Below, piece after piece: positions 18,067 through 27,001 of a DNA stretch of 64,000 nucleotides (position 1 is the first letter of the stretch; each line of letters begins with the position of its first letter). The notes under the pieces are model-generated. The model was given only the letters and a program-made list of their open reading frames with translations, ran no database searches and had not been told where the DNA came from. Made by a program: the position numbers and the translations under genes. Source of the stretch: Streptomyces tauricus. GTDB taxonomy: Bacteria > Actinomycetota > Actinomycetes > Streptomycetales > Streptomycetaceae. The DNA is taken from positions 434,001 through 498,000 of the forward strand of contig NZ_BMVY01000002.1 in the NCBI RefSeq assembly GCF_014650955.1, in the 5' to 3' direction.

Positions 18067-19676
18067 GCCTTCATGAGGCGCAGGCTGCGGCTCATGAACT
18101 GGGCGTACTTCTCGTCGTCCATGCCCAGGGACGGGGCCATCGGCAGCAGGCGCTGCTGGGCGACCGTCTGGGCCTCCGTGTACTTGAGGATGCCCTCGGA
18201 GCCGTGGCGGCGGCCGAGGCCGGAGTCCTTCATGCCGCCCATCGGCGACTGGACGCTGCCGTACGCGGGCCCGTAGCCCTCGTTGATGTTGACCGTTCCG
18301 GTGCGCAGCCGGGCGGCGACCTTCGCGCCGCGGCGGCCGTCCTTCGTCCAGACCGAGGAGTTGAGGCCGTACGCCGTCGCGTTGGCGGAGGCGATCACCT
18401 CGTCCTCGTCCTTGAACCGGTAGATCGAGACGACCGGACCGAAGGTCTCCTCGCCGCAGACCGCCATCGGCGACTCGACGCCGTCGAGGATGGTCGGCTC
18501 GAAGAAGTACGGGCCGATGTCCGGGCGCGCGACCCCGCCGGCGACGACGGTCGCGCCCTTGGCGACGGCCTCCTCGACATGCCGGGTCACGGTCTCCAGC
18601 TGGCGTTCGCCGACCAGCGAGCCCATCTCGGCGCCGTACGCGAGGGACGTGCCGAGACGCATCGCCCTGGTGCGTGCGGCGAACCGCTCCAGGAACGTGT
18701 CCGCGATCGACTCGTGGACGTACAGCCGCTCGATGCTGATGCACAGCTGTCCGGCCGACGAGAAGCAGGCGCGGACCGCGCCGGCCGCCGCCCGGTCGAT
18801 GTCGGCGTCCTCAAGGACCAGCATGGCGTTCTTGCCGCCGAGTTCGAGGGAGACGCCGACCAGCCGGGCCGCCGCGCCCTGGGCGACCTCGCGGCCGGTC
18901 CGGGTGGAGCCGGTGAAGGAGACGTAGTCGGCGTGCTTGACGACCTCCGGGCCGATGACCGGGCCCTCGCCGAGGACGACCTGGAAGACGTCGGCCGGCA
19001 GGCCCGCCTCGATCAGCAGGTCACGGGCCCACAGCGCGGTCAGGCAGGTCTCGGTGTCGGGCTTCATCACGACGGCGTTGCCCGCGACGAAGGCGGGCAG
19101 CGCGTCGCCGACGGAGAGTTCGAGGGGGTAGTTCCAGGGGGCGATCTGGCCGACGACGCCTCGCGGGTGGCGCAGCTCGGTCACCTTGGTGAGGGTCGGC
19201 ATGGCGCCCGCGTGCCGCTTGGGGCGCAGGTAGAAGGGGGCCCGGCGGCCGTAGTGGCGGGCCGCGACGGCGACCGCCTGGACCTCCTCGTGGGCGTGCA
19301 GACGGGCCTTGCCGGTCTCCAGCTGGATGAGGTCCAGCACCTCGGCCTGGCGGGCCAGCACCAGGTCGTGGAAGCGCAGGAGGACGGCGGCGCGTTCCTT
19401 GACCGGGATCTGGCCCCAGAGGAACTGGGCGGCGCGGGCCCGCTCGTAGGCCACTTCCACGTCCTGCGGGGTGGACTCGGGCAGGTCGGCCAGCTTCTCG
19501 CCGGTGAACGGCGTGTGGTTGGCGGTACGGCCCGAGCCGACCACGCCACGGGTGAGCTGAGCGATCAGCTCCGGCGTGACCACGTCAGCGGCCGTGCGAG
19601 CGCCCGCGGGGGCGGGTGCGAGTGGGTTGGTACCGGTCTTTTCCGGGGCCTGTGCCGGGGCCTGCGAGTCCGTCAT
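18051..19676 (-). CDS. Succinic semialdehyde dehydrogenase (NADP-type aldehyde dehydrogenase)
   Basis: 541 residues including a 35-residue N-terminal extension. It oxidises succinic semialdehyde to succinate, feeding GABA-derived carbon to the TCA cycle. Family motifs: APWNYPLELSVGDALPAF, FTGSTRTGREV, the general-base region VSLELGGKN and the catalytic Cys in SSAGQLCIS. The C-terminal GGMKDSGLGRRHG is typical. The GabD2-like group in actinobacteria fits best, but other aldehydes cannot be excluded. The upstream region carries a perfect 16-bp palindrome that may be an operator. Confidence 0.9.
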   Translation of the reverse strand: MTDSQAPAQAPEKTGTNPLAPAPAGARTAADVVTPELIAQLTRGVVGSGRTANHTPFTGEKLADLPESTPQDVEVAYERARAAQFLWGQIPVKERAAVLLRFHDLVLARQAEVLDLIQLETGKARLHAHEEVQAVAVAARHYGRRAPFYLRPKRHAGAMPTLTKVTELRHPRGVVGQIAPWNYPLELSVGDALPAFVAGNAVVMKPDTETCLTALWARDLLIEAGLPADVFQVVLGEGPVIGPEVVKHADYVSFTGSTRTGREVAQGAAARLVGVSLELGGKNAMLVLEDADIDRAAAGAVRACFSSAGQLCISIERLYVHESIADTFLERFAARTRAMRLGTSLAYGAEMGSLVGERQLETVTRHVEEAVAKGATVVAGGVARPDIGPYFFEPTILDGVESPMAVCGEETFGPVVSIYRFKDEDEVIASANATAYGLNSSVWTKDGRRGAKVAARLRTGTVNINEGYGPAYGSVQSPMGGMKDSGLGRRHGSEGILKYTEAQTVAQQRLLPMAPSLGMDDEKYAQFMSRSLRLMKALRFR

Positions 19677-19750
19677 GAGCCGCAGAGTATGCCTGCCCGG
19701 GCTCTTTGGGTACCCGTCGGTAACAGGGTTTCACCGAGTACACACAAGGC

Positions 19751-19766
19751 GCCAGTGATCACTGGC
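19751..19766. promoter_or_regulatory. 16-bp perfect palindrome, candidate operator
   Basis: gccagtgatcactggc is self-complementary over its whole length. It lies 75 bp upstream of the dehydrogenase start and is followed by another tgatca. A dimeric repressor such as a GntR or TetR protein could bind; no regulator gene for it is next to it. catact at about 19690 on the minus strand could be the -10. Confidence 0.4.
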
Positions 19767-19842
19767 AGTAAATGGCCTGATCAGCGGGTTGTCCGGCAAC
19801 GATCAGAGGCGGTCGGAGCCCGGGCGAGAATCCGCGCGGAAC

Positions 19843-21759
19843 TCACGGCTCGATCTCAAGACGTTCGCGCGCCCCCTTGAACACCGCGGTGCCCCTCTTC
19901 TCGTCCGCCGTCCCCTTGGGCATGTCCACCCGCAGCTCGTACAGACGGCTGTCGTCGGTGAGGATCATCAGCTCCATGACACGGGTCAGATCGCCCTCGG
20001 TGTCGTAGGTGGTGTCGGCGAGCACGGCCTCGTACCCGTGGAAGGACGTCGGCGTGTACTGCGTCCTCGACTCCCCGTACCCCGCCCACGTCTCGCCCTG
20101 GTGCCGGGCCCGGGCCATCGGCGAGCTCGGCGCCCTGTCCCACAGGGTGAGCCGGACCTGGACGACCTCGTCGTTGTCGAAGATCGCCATCCGCGGCTGG
20201 TCGTCGGCGCCGCCCTGCTCGTGGAAGCGCACGAACTGCCGGGGGAGGTGGAGGACCGCCTTCAGGTCGTTCTCCGGGCGGGCGGTCCACACCTCGGTGG
20301 CTCTGGACGCGGTCGCGGTCTCGGGAGAGGTCACGGACGAGTTCACCGGGGTCCTGTCCCCCGCGGCCCGGCTGTCGTCACCGGTGAGCGAGGTCCCGAG
20401 CCAGACGCCGCCCGCGAGCAGCAGGGCACCGACGAGGGCGCCGCCGACGAGCCGGGGAGCCCGGCGCCGCCTCGTCGGCTTCGGGAGTACGACATCGGCG
20501 CGGGTGCGGTCCGCCGCGGGCGCGGGAAGGGGGCCCCGACCCGACCCCGGGCCTTGGCCGGACCCCGGGTCGGAATCCGGGTCCGGGCCGGGATCCGGGT
20601 CCGGGCCTGTCTGTTCTACGGGTCCTGCCGGTCCTGCCGGTCCTGCCGGTCCTGCCGACTCAGCCGGTCCCGCCGACTCAGCCGGTCCCGCCGACTCAGC
20701 CGGTTCTGCCGGTTCTGCCGACTCAGCCGGTCCTGCCGGTCCCGCCGACTCAGCCGGTCCCGCCAGCCCCGCCAGCCCCGCCAGCCCCGCCAGCCCCGCC
20801 GGCGCAACCGGCTCTGCCGCCGTTGATGGCTTCGCCGGCGCTGATGGTGTGCGGCCGAATCTGACCGTTCCCGAGTCGTCCGCGAACTCACGTAACTGGG
20901 ACGCGTCCTGCGGGGTCGTCAGGTCGCCCCTCGGGGCCGGCCAGCCCTCCGCCACCGCCTCCAGCGAGGCGGCGACCTCGTCGGCGTCCGGCCGCTCGTC
21001 CGGGTCCTTCGCCAGGAGCCGGACGATCAGCGGCCCGAGCGGTCCCGCGTGCTCGGGCTCCGGCGGCTCGGCGGACAGGATCGCGGCGAGGGTGGACTCC
21101 AGCGTCGTACGCCGGAACGGGGACCAGCCCTCGACCGCCGCGTACAGGCAGACGCCCAGGGACCACATGTCGGCGGCCGGGCCCGCGCCCCGGCCGGACA
21201 TCCGCTCCGGCGCGATGAATTCGAGGGAGCCCACGAACTCCCCGCTCATGGTGAGGGATTCCTCGCCCTGGATGTGCGCGATGCCGAAGTCGGTGAGCAC
21301 GACGCGGCCGTGCTGCCCGAGCAGGATGTTCGCGGGCTTCACATCGCGGTGCACGATGCCCTTGGCGTGCGCGGCCTTCAGGGCGCCCACCACGGACAGC
21401 CCGATCCGCGCCGACTCGGTGGGCGGGAGCGCGCCGCGCTGCAGCACCTCGTGGAGGGACTCGCCGCGGATCAACTCCATGACGATCCAGGGCAGTCCGT
21501 CCTCCACGACCACGTCATGGATGGCAACGGCGCCGGGGTGGTCGACGCGCGCGGCGGCCCGCGCCTCGCGCTGCAGCCGGTGGTACGCGCGCTGGTGGGC
21601 CGCGTCCCGCGGATCGCCGGGCAGCCGGGGCTCCTTGACCGCGACGTCCCGTCCCACGAGTTCGTCCGTGGCCCGCCACACGGTGCCCATGCCGCCCGAG
21701 CCGATGCGCTCGGTCAGCCGGTAACGACCGCCGACCAGGCGCCCCCCGTCATCGCTCAT
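19843..21759 (-). CDS. Membrane Ser/Thr protein kinase with Ala/Gly/Pro repeat linker
   Basis: 638 residues. The N-terminal Hanks-type kinase domain (about 10-275) is intact: GSGGMGTVW, DVAVKEP, HRDVKPANILL, LTDFGIAH, FIAPERM. A linker of about 65 residues consists of AGLAG, AGPAES and AEPAES units encoded by a 9- and 15-bp minisatellite. One membrane helix (LVGGALVGALLLAGGVWLG) leads to an extracytoplasmic domain of about 180 residues that resembles the C-termini of the other kinases here. It is separated from them by a diacylglycerol-kinase-family gene only. It should autophosphorylate and signal an envelope cue; targets are unknown. Confidence 0.9.
   Translation of the reverse strand: MSDDGGRLVGGRYRLTERIGSGGMGTVWRATDELVGRDVAVKEPRLPGDPRDAAHQRAYHRLQREARAAARVDHPGAVAIHDVVVEDGLPWIVMELIRGESLHEVLQRGALPPTESARIGLSVVGALKAAHAKGIVHRDVKPANILLGQHGRVVLTDFGIAHIQGEESLTMSGEFVGSLEFIAPERMSGRGAGPAADMWSLGVCLYAAVEGWSPFRRTTLESTLAAILSAEPPEPEHAGPLGPLIVRLLAKDPDERPDADEVAASLEAVAEGWPAPRGDLTTPQDASQLREFADDSGTVRFGRTPSAPAKPSTAAEPVAPAGLAGLAGLAGLAGPAESAGPAGPAESAEPAEPAESAGPAESAGPAESAGPAGPAGPAGPVEQTGPDPDPGPDPDSDPGSGQGPGSGRGPLPAPAADRTRADVVLPKPTRRRRAPRLVGGALVGALLLAGGVWLGTSLTGDDSRAAGDRTPVNSSVTSPETATASRATEVWTARPENDLKAVLHLPRQFVRFHEQGGADDQPRMAIFDNDEVVQVRLTLWDRAPSSPMARARHQGETWAGYGESRTQYTPTSFHGYEAVLADTTYDTEGDLTRVMELMILTDDSRLYELRVDMPKGTADEKRGTAVFKGARERLEIEP
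20619..20811. repeat. Minisatellite encoding kinase linker
   Basis: Tandem and interspersed units of ggtcctgcc, ggttctgcc, gactcagcc and ccccgccag. All have lengths in multiples of three and encode Gly/Ala/Pro/Ser/Glu triplets on the minus strand. The length is expected to vary between strains. Confidence 0.85.
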
Positions 21760-21819
21760 GCACCATCAGTACCGTGCGGGGGCGGAGCTTGTCGATGTTC
21801 GGGCCGTGTACACAGCGGG

Positions 21820-23262
21820 TCAGGCGGTGGGAGGTGTCCGGTTCGCGGGCACGGGCTCCTCCCGGGGCAGGGCACGGTGCCTGGGAAGGGCCGTACGCCC
21901 GACGGCCGCCGCGAGTTTGCGCAGCCGGCGCCAGTCCAGGGGCGGCTTGGTCGCCGGTACACCCGGCCGGTTCCCGGGGACGCGCACGCGCAGGGCACCG
22001 GGCTCGATCCGGCACCGTACCGGCGTGGGCAGCATGAGCGCCTCGCCGTCCACGCCGACCTCGATCTCGGGGCGGTCGGCGTCCACGACGACCTCGCGGG
22101 CCGTCAGCACCGTGAGCCCGGTGGAGTGCCTGCCCAGCAGCAGTCCGGCGGCCTCGGCGGCGTTCTCGACCCTGATGCCGAGGACACCCAGCACCCCGGA
22201 CTCCAGCCGCTCGCGGTAGCCGAGCCCCGCCGGATCGTCCATGCGGTAGGGGTTGTTGCTCACCAGGAGGGCCTGGGGCGCGTCGACGACGGTGGCCGCG
22301 GTGGCGCCCCCCGCCGCCGGCCGGGCGGCCCCGTCCGTCTCCTCCACGCGGGCGGTCAGCCGCGGCCCGCGCTGGTGCGTGAGCAGTTCGGGCAGCAGCT
22401 CCAGCGTCGTACGGACCTTGTCGTCCCGGTAGGCGGGGCTCTGCACGACCACCGCGTACGCCCCGAACGAGGCGTTGTTGACGAAGGGGTACGTGTCGGC
22501 GAAGCCGAGGTCGACGTGGAGTTCGACGCCGTCGTCGGTGAGGGCGTCGAGGCTCGCCGCCGGATCGTTCCGGTCGAGCCCCAGGTCCATGGCGAAGTGG
22601 TTGCGGGTTCCGGCGCAGACGACGAGGAACGGCATCCCGTGCTCCGCGGCCACGGCGGCGACCAGTGCCTGCGTACCGTCCCCGCCCGCGACACCGAGCA
22701 GATCGGCGCCCTCCGCCACGGCACGCCGGGCGAGTTCGGTCACGTCCTCCTGCCGGTCGGGGTCGAGGAGGTGGACCCGGGCTCCGAGCTTCTCGGCCTT
22801 CTCCTTCAGCCCGAACCGCTCGACCTTCCCGCCCCCTGACCGCGGGTTCATGATGAGGAAGGGGCTGGTGGGGGCGGGGGTCCGGTGCTCCGGCACGCTG
22901 ACCGTGTGCGATCTGGTGCTGCTGAGCGCGAACTTCCCGGCCCAGACGGCGAATCCCCACAGGGTCAGGGACACGGTGACGACCCAGAGCAGGTTCTCCG
23001 CGGCGAAGAACCAGACGACGGCGGCGGGCGTCGTGACGGCCAGCGCGACGGCTGCCGCGCGGGCCGGTCCGCGGAGGGTCAGCACCCACCACAGGGCGGC
23101 GACGGTGACCGCCGTGCCGAACACGCCTACCGCCACGAGCAGGAGGCTCGTCACTCCGCCGTACCCGAGCGGTAGCAGGACCGCCAGGCCGGCGGTGCCG
23201 AGGGCGGTGCGCGCCGCCCAGCGCTGTCGGGCGTGCGCCCGCCCGTCAAAATCCAGGCCCAC
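21820..23262 (-). CDS. Diacylglycerol/sphingosine kinase-family lipid kinase (YegS-like)
   Basis: 480 residues. An N-terminal part of about 115 residues has three or four membrane helices (VAVLLPLGYGG, LLLVAVGVFGTAVTVAALWW). The DAGK catalytic domain follows: PFLIMNPRSGGGK, then the nucleotide loop VAGGDGTQALVAA and RNHFAMDLGLDRNDP. The second half carries the beta-sandwich with VEIHVDLG-like HVDLGFADTYPFVNN and VGVDGEALMLPTP. It should phosphorylate a membrane lipid using ATP. It starts with GTG at 23262 and sits inside the kinase cluster. Membrane anchoring by the extra helices is uncommon for the family. Confidence 0.88.
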   Translation of the reverse strand: MGLDFDGRAHARQRWAARTALGTAGLAVLLPLGYGGVTSLLLVAVGVFGTAVTVAALWWVLTLRGPARAAAVALAVTTPAAVVWFFAAENLLWVVTVSLTLWGFAVWAGKFALSSTRSHTVSVPEHRTPAPTSPFLIMNPRSGGGKVERFGLKEKAEKLGARVHLLDPDRQEDVTELARRAVAEGADLLGVAGGDGTQALVAAVAAEHGMPFLVVCAGTRNHFAMDLGLDRNDPAASLDALTDDGVELHVDLGFADTYPFVNNASFGAYAVVVQSPAYRDDKVRTTLELLPELLTHQRGPRLTARVEETDGAARPAAGGATAATVVDAPQALLVSNNPYRMDDPAGLGYRERLESGVLGVLGIRVENAAEAAGLLLGRHSTGLTVLTAREVVVDADRPEIEVGVDGEALMLPTPVRCRIEPGALRVRVPGNRPGVPATKPPLDWRRLRKLAAAVGRTALPRHRALPREEPVPANRTPPTA

Positions 23263-23407
23263 GCCTGCCGCCCCTCTCCGTCACACCGTTCCCCGCGTCG
23301 CCGTTGTCTTCAGGGGCACGGGGAACTGCGCGGGCAGCACCCACCGGGCCGCACCCGACGAACAACGAACCCGAGGCAGCAGTATGCCGCTACCGAGGCC
23401 CACAGGT

Positions 23408-25102
23408 TCACAACCTGTCGATGTCCAGGTTCGCGATCGCCGTCCGCGCGACAGCACGCCCGCGCTCGGTGAAGTCCCCCTTGCCCGGGTAACCGACCAT
23501 GAGCTTGTACATGTCGCCCGACGTCGTCCTGTAGTACAGGACCTGCATCTCACGCGGACGCGGATTCGCGGTGTCCGTGCTGGAGTAGACGACGGTGTTC
23601 TTCGCGGCCTTGCGGTCCTTGTACTTGACGTCGTTGGGATCGCTCCTGGGCGCGGGATCGGAGTCCATGCCGAGCCCGTACGCACCGCTCTGCTTGTAGG
23701 CGGCGTCGTCCTCGTACATCTCCGCCGACGCGGTCCCGGCGATCTCGCCCGAGGTGTCCTCGGCCTTCTTGTCCAGCGACAGACTGACCCAGAGGGTGCC
23801 GCTCGGGTCGGTGAACTGCACCCAGTGCTCGTCCGCGGGCGCGTCGGACTTGGGCACGGTCTTCTCGTAGCCCTCCGGCACCGCCAGCGTGGCGCCGAGC
23901 GCCTTCACGTCGGCCTTCCTCCAGCCGTCCGGCAGCGGTCCGGCGAACGGATCCGCGACCACCAGGTACGCCGCCACCGCCGCCGCGACGACCACGGCGG
24001 CGAGGCCGATCCAGCTCTTCCGGCCGAAGCGGACCGCCCTGCCGCCGGGGGCCGTCATCTGCACGACCCGCGTGGGCTCGGGCCGCGGCGGTCGTGCGGC
24101 CTGCTCCAGGAGGGCACGTACCCGCGCGGCGTCCGGGCGGCGGTTCGGGTCCTTGTCGAGGAGGCCGTTGATCGCCTCGGCGAGCGGTCCCGTGGCCGCG
24201 TTGGGCGGGGCCGGCGTGGCGTTGAGGACGGACTGCAGCGTCGCGGGCGTGTTGCTGCGGCGGAACGGCGACACGCCCTCCGTGGCCGCGTACAGGACCA
24301 CGCCCAGCGACCAGAGGTCGGACGCCGGGCCCGGGCGCTGCCCCAGCACCCTCTCGGGCGCGATGAACTCGGGCGAGCCGACGAAGCCGCCCGTGTCGGT
24401 CAGATTCGTCTCGCCCTCGATCTGGGCGATGCCGAAGTCGGTGAGGACGACGCGGTCGCCCGTGCCGAGCAGGACGTTGTCCGGCTTGACGTCGCGGTGC
24501 AGGATGCCCGCCGCGTGCGCGGACTCCAGCGCGCCCAGCACTTCGAGGCCGATTCTCGCCGCTTCCCGCGCCCCGAGCGTGCCCTCCTGGAGCGCGGCGC
24601 CGAGCGAGCGCCCCCGGACGAGTTCCATCACGATCCACGGCCGGCCGTCCACGACGGCGACGTCGTGGACGGTGACGACCGCCGGGTGGTCGAGCCGGGC
24701 CGCGGCACGCGCCTCGCGGCGCATCCGCTCGGAGACATTGGCTCGTTCGCGTTCGGGAAGATGGTCGGGGACGCGCGGCTCCTTGACCGCGACCTCCCGG
24801 TCCACCGTCTCGTCCTTGGCCCGCCACACCGTGCCCATGCCCCCGTGGCCGAGCTTGTCGAGCAGCCGATAGCGGTCCGCGATGAGCCGACCGGCACCGG
24901 GCTCGTGCGGCGCCTGCCGCACGGGGTGCGCGGGTGGCGCCGGGTGTGCCGGTACGACTCCGGGCGCGGCCTCGGGCACGACCTGGGTGGGTGTGGCGTA
25001 CGGATTCCCGGGGTGTGGCACGGCGACCGGTGGGCGTGGCGGTTGCAGACCGAAACTCGTCGGCTCGTCGGGTCCGTAAGGGGCTCCCCCGTTGCTGCTC
25101 AT
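23408..25102 (-). CDS. Membrane Ser/Thr protein kinase
   Basis: About 564 residues from the ATG at 25102 (MSSNGGAPYGP), which has aagga 8 nt upstream; an in-frame ATG at 25111 is the alternative. After a Pro-rich 75-residue N-terminus comes a complete kinase domain: GHGGMGTVW, EVAVKEP, HRDVKPDNVLL, LTDFGIAQ, FIAPERV. A single membrane helix (WIGLAAVVVAAAVAAYLVV) is followed by an extracytoplasmic domain with LAVPEGYEK. It belongs to the run of kinases resembling the S. coelicolor SCO4775-4779 group, reported to influence sporulation. Assignment to an individual named kinase is not possible from sequence alone. Confidence 0.92.
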   Translation of the reverse strand: MSSNGGAPYGPDEPTSFGLQPPRPPVAVPHPGNPYATPTQVVPEAAPGVVPAHPAPPAHPVRQAPHEPGAGRLIADRYRLLDKLGHGGMGTVWRAKDETVDREVAVKEPRVPDHLPERERANVSERMRREARAAARLDHPAVVTVHDVAVVDGRPWIVMELVRGRSLGAALQEGTLGAREAARIGLEVLGALESAHAAGILHRDVKPDNVLLGTGDRVVLTDFGIAQIEGETNLTDTGGFVGSPEFIAPERVLGQRPGPASDLWSLGVVLYAATEGVSPFRRSNTPATLQSVLNATPAPPNAATGPLAEAINGLLDKDPNRRPDAARVRALLEQAARPPRPEPTRVVQMTAPGGRAVRFGRKSWIGLAAVVVAAAVAAYLVVADPFAGPLPDGWRKADVKALGATLAVPEGYEKTVPKSDAPADEHWVQFTDPSGTLWVSLSLDKKAEDTSGEIAGTASAEMYEDDAAYKQSGAYGLGMDSDPAPRSDPNDVKYKDRKAAKNTVVYSSTDTANPRPREMQVLYYRTTSGDMYKLMVGYPGKGDFTERGRAVARTAIANLDIDRL

Positions 25103-25267
25103 GGGGTCCATCCTTATCGCGGCAGGTGTCCCCGCTCCACCCTGAGCGCTTTCCAGTCACAGACCCGTGACGCACGACGCACGCTTCATCACTTTTATAT
25201 CTTTGACGCCGTTTGCCACTTACAGGCTATTAGTGACTCTTCCAGGCTTCTCACGGCGAACCGCCGC

Positions 25268-26905
25268 TCACGAGCCCTTGCGGGCGACGGTGTCCACCGC
25301 GACGTCGAAGTACTCCCGCGCCTCCCGCGCCTGGCGGACCGGCGACGAGACCAGCACGTCGTACATCCGGCCGCCCTCCTCCCAGCACAGTTCGTAGATG
25401 TGCCGCGCGCCCTCCGCCGCGCTGAAGCCGTCCCAGGTGAACTCCCAGAACGCGGCGGGCCGTCCGGCGCGGGTGGTCTCGGTGACCCGGCCGTCGCGGT
25501 ACCCGGGATAGGTGTCGGGGCCGTTCCCGGCCGCGCGTTGCAGCACCGCGAGCGGGCCGCCCGGTTCCGGTGCGGACACCTTGACGCCGATGCGGAACGT
25601 CTTCCCGGCCGACATGTAGTAGACGCGCTCGCCCTGCGCCTCGCGTGTGAAGCCCACGGGGACGGCGAGCGAGAAGCCCTCCGGATCGTGGACGAGACGG
25701 TATCCCGTGGGCACCGTCCGACCGGCCGAGGCCGTGGGCCGGGGGCCGGTGGCACTGACGCTCGGCGTCGGACCGGTGGCCGTCCGGGACGTGGAGACGG
25801 AACCCCCCGGCGGTGTCGGTCCGTTGTCCCCGTCGCCCATCAGCAGCGCGGCCGCCGACACCCCCGCCACGGCCATCGCCGCGACGAGGGCCGCCGCGAT
25901 CAGCACGTTGCGCATCGACGAGGAGACCGCGAAGGGGACTCTCAGCGGGTGCGGCACGGCCGGTTCCGCGACCGTCGGCCCCGAGGTGCCGGGGTTCCGC
26001 CCCGACACGTCCCGCCGCGTGGGCGTATAGCCGGCCGGGACCTGCGGCATACGGCCCGTGTCCAGAAAGGCCCGCAGCAGCCGCTCCGCCTCGACCGCGT
26101 CGAGCCGCCGCTCCGGATCGCGTTCGAGCAGGCCGCGTACGACGGGGAGCAGGGGCCCGGCGGCGGGGGGCGGAAGTATGTCGTCGACGACCACCGCGTG
26201 CAGCGTCCCGCCCAACGAGTCGCGGCGGAACGGTGATTCGCCGCTCAGGGCCGTGCAGAGCAGGGCGCCCAGCGACCACAGGTCGGACTCGGGCCCGGTC
26301 CTGAGGCCCGACATCCGCTCGGGCGCGGTGTACTCGGGCGAGCCCACGAACGATCCGCTCTCGGTGAGCGTCGTCGCGCCCGCGACCTGCGCGACCCCGA
26401 AGTCCGTGAGGACGACGATGCCGTCCAGGGTCAGGAGCACGTTCGCGGGCTTCAGGTCGCGGTGCAGGACACCTGCGTCGTGCGCCTTGCTCAGCGCGCT
26501 CAGAAGGTCGATGCCCATCCGCGCCGCCTCGACCGGGCCGACGGGTCCGGACCGGGAGATGCGCTCGGCGAGCGAACCTCCTTCGAGGAGGTCCATGACG
26601 ATGTAGGGGCGTTCGTCCTGCTCGACGACGTCGTGCACGACGATGATGTGCGGATGACGTAACTGCGCGATCGCGCGGGCCTCGCGCAGGGTGCGTTCAC
26701 GCTGCAGCCGGGACTCCGCAGCCGAGAGCGAGGCGTCGACGACGAGTTCCTTGACCGCGACCTGCCGGGCGAGCACCAGGTCCGTGGCCCGCCACACGAC
26801 ACCCATGCCGCCGCGGCCGATTCTGGCTTCCAGGCGGTAACGGCCCGCGATGACACGGGCGTTGTCCTCCGGTCTTTCCCCCTCGGTCGCCATACGTCCC
26901 ATCAT
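25268..26905 (-). CDS. Membrane Ser/Thr protein kinase
   Basis: 545 residues from the ATG at 26905, or 541 from the in-frame ATG at 26893; no strong ribosome site decides between them. The kinase domain is complete: GRGGMGVVW, QVAVKELVV, HRDLKPANVLL, LTDFGVAQ, YTAPERM. A membrane helix (VLIAAALVAAMAVAGVSAAALL) is followed by a Thr/Pro/Ser linker and an extracytoplasmic domain with DPEGFSLAVPVGF and AAFWEFTWDG, clearly homologous to the kinase upstream. It begins 96 bp after that gene's stop. Loss of PkaI-type kinases in S. coelicolor gives defective spores; equivalence here is inference. Confidence 0.92.
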   Translation of the reverse strand: MMGRMATEGERPEDNARVIAGRYRLEARIGRGGMGVVWRATDLVLARQVAVKELVVDASLSAAESRLQRERTLREARAIAQLRHPHIIVVHDVVEQDERPYIVMDLLEGGSLAERISRSGPVGPVEAARMGIDLLSALSKAHDAGVLHRDLKPANVLLTLDGIVVLTDFGVAQVAGATTLTESGSFVGSPEYTAPERMSGLRTGPESDLWSLGALLCTALSGESPFRRDSLGGTLHAVVVDDILPPPAAGPLLPVVRGLLERDPERRLDAVEAERLLRAFLDTGRMPQVPAGYTPTRRDVSGRNPGTSGPTVAEPAVPHPLRVPFAVSSSMRNVLIAAALVAAMAVAGVSAAALLMGDGDNGPTPPGGSVSTSRTATGPTPSVSATGPRPTASAGRTVPTGYRLVHDPEGFSLAVPVGFTREAQGERVYYMSAGKTFRIGVKVSAPEPGGPLAVLQRAAGNGPDTYPGYRDGRVTETTRAGRPAAFWEFTWDGFSAAEGARHIYELCWEEGGRMYDVLVSSPVRQAREAREYFDVAVDTVARKGS

Positions 26906-27001
26906 GCCGCAACGGACGGAACCCTTCCGGGGTCGCGCGACCGGGGTTGGCCGACAACCGACGTAGGCCCCGGCAGGAGCCCTCTTCAGGCGGGCGCGCC
27001 G

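Noticed and set aside
22475..26236. 1253-codon open frame on the plus strand
   Set aside because: It is antisense to the lipid kinase and two protein kinases. Long open antisense frames are expected from strong third-position GC bias, and the composition (Arg/Ala/Pro-rich, no domains) is not protein-like.
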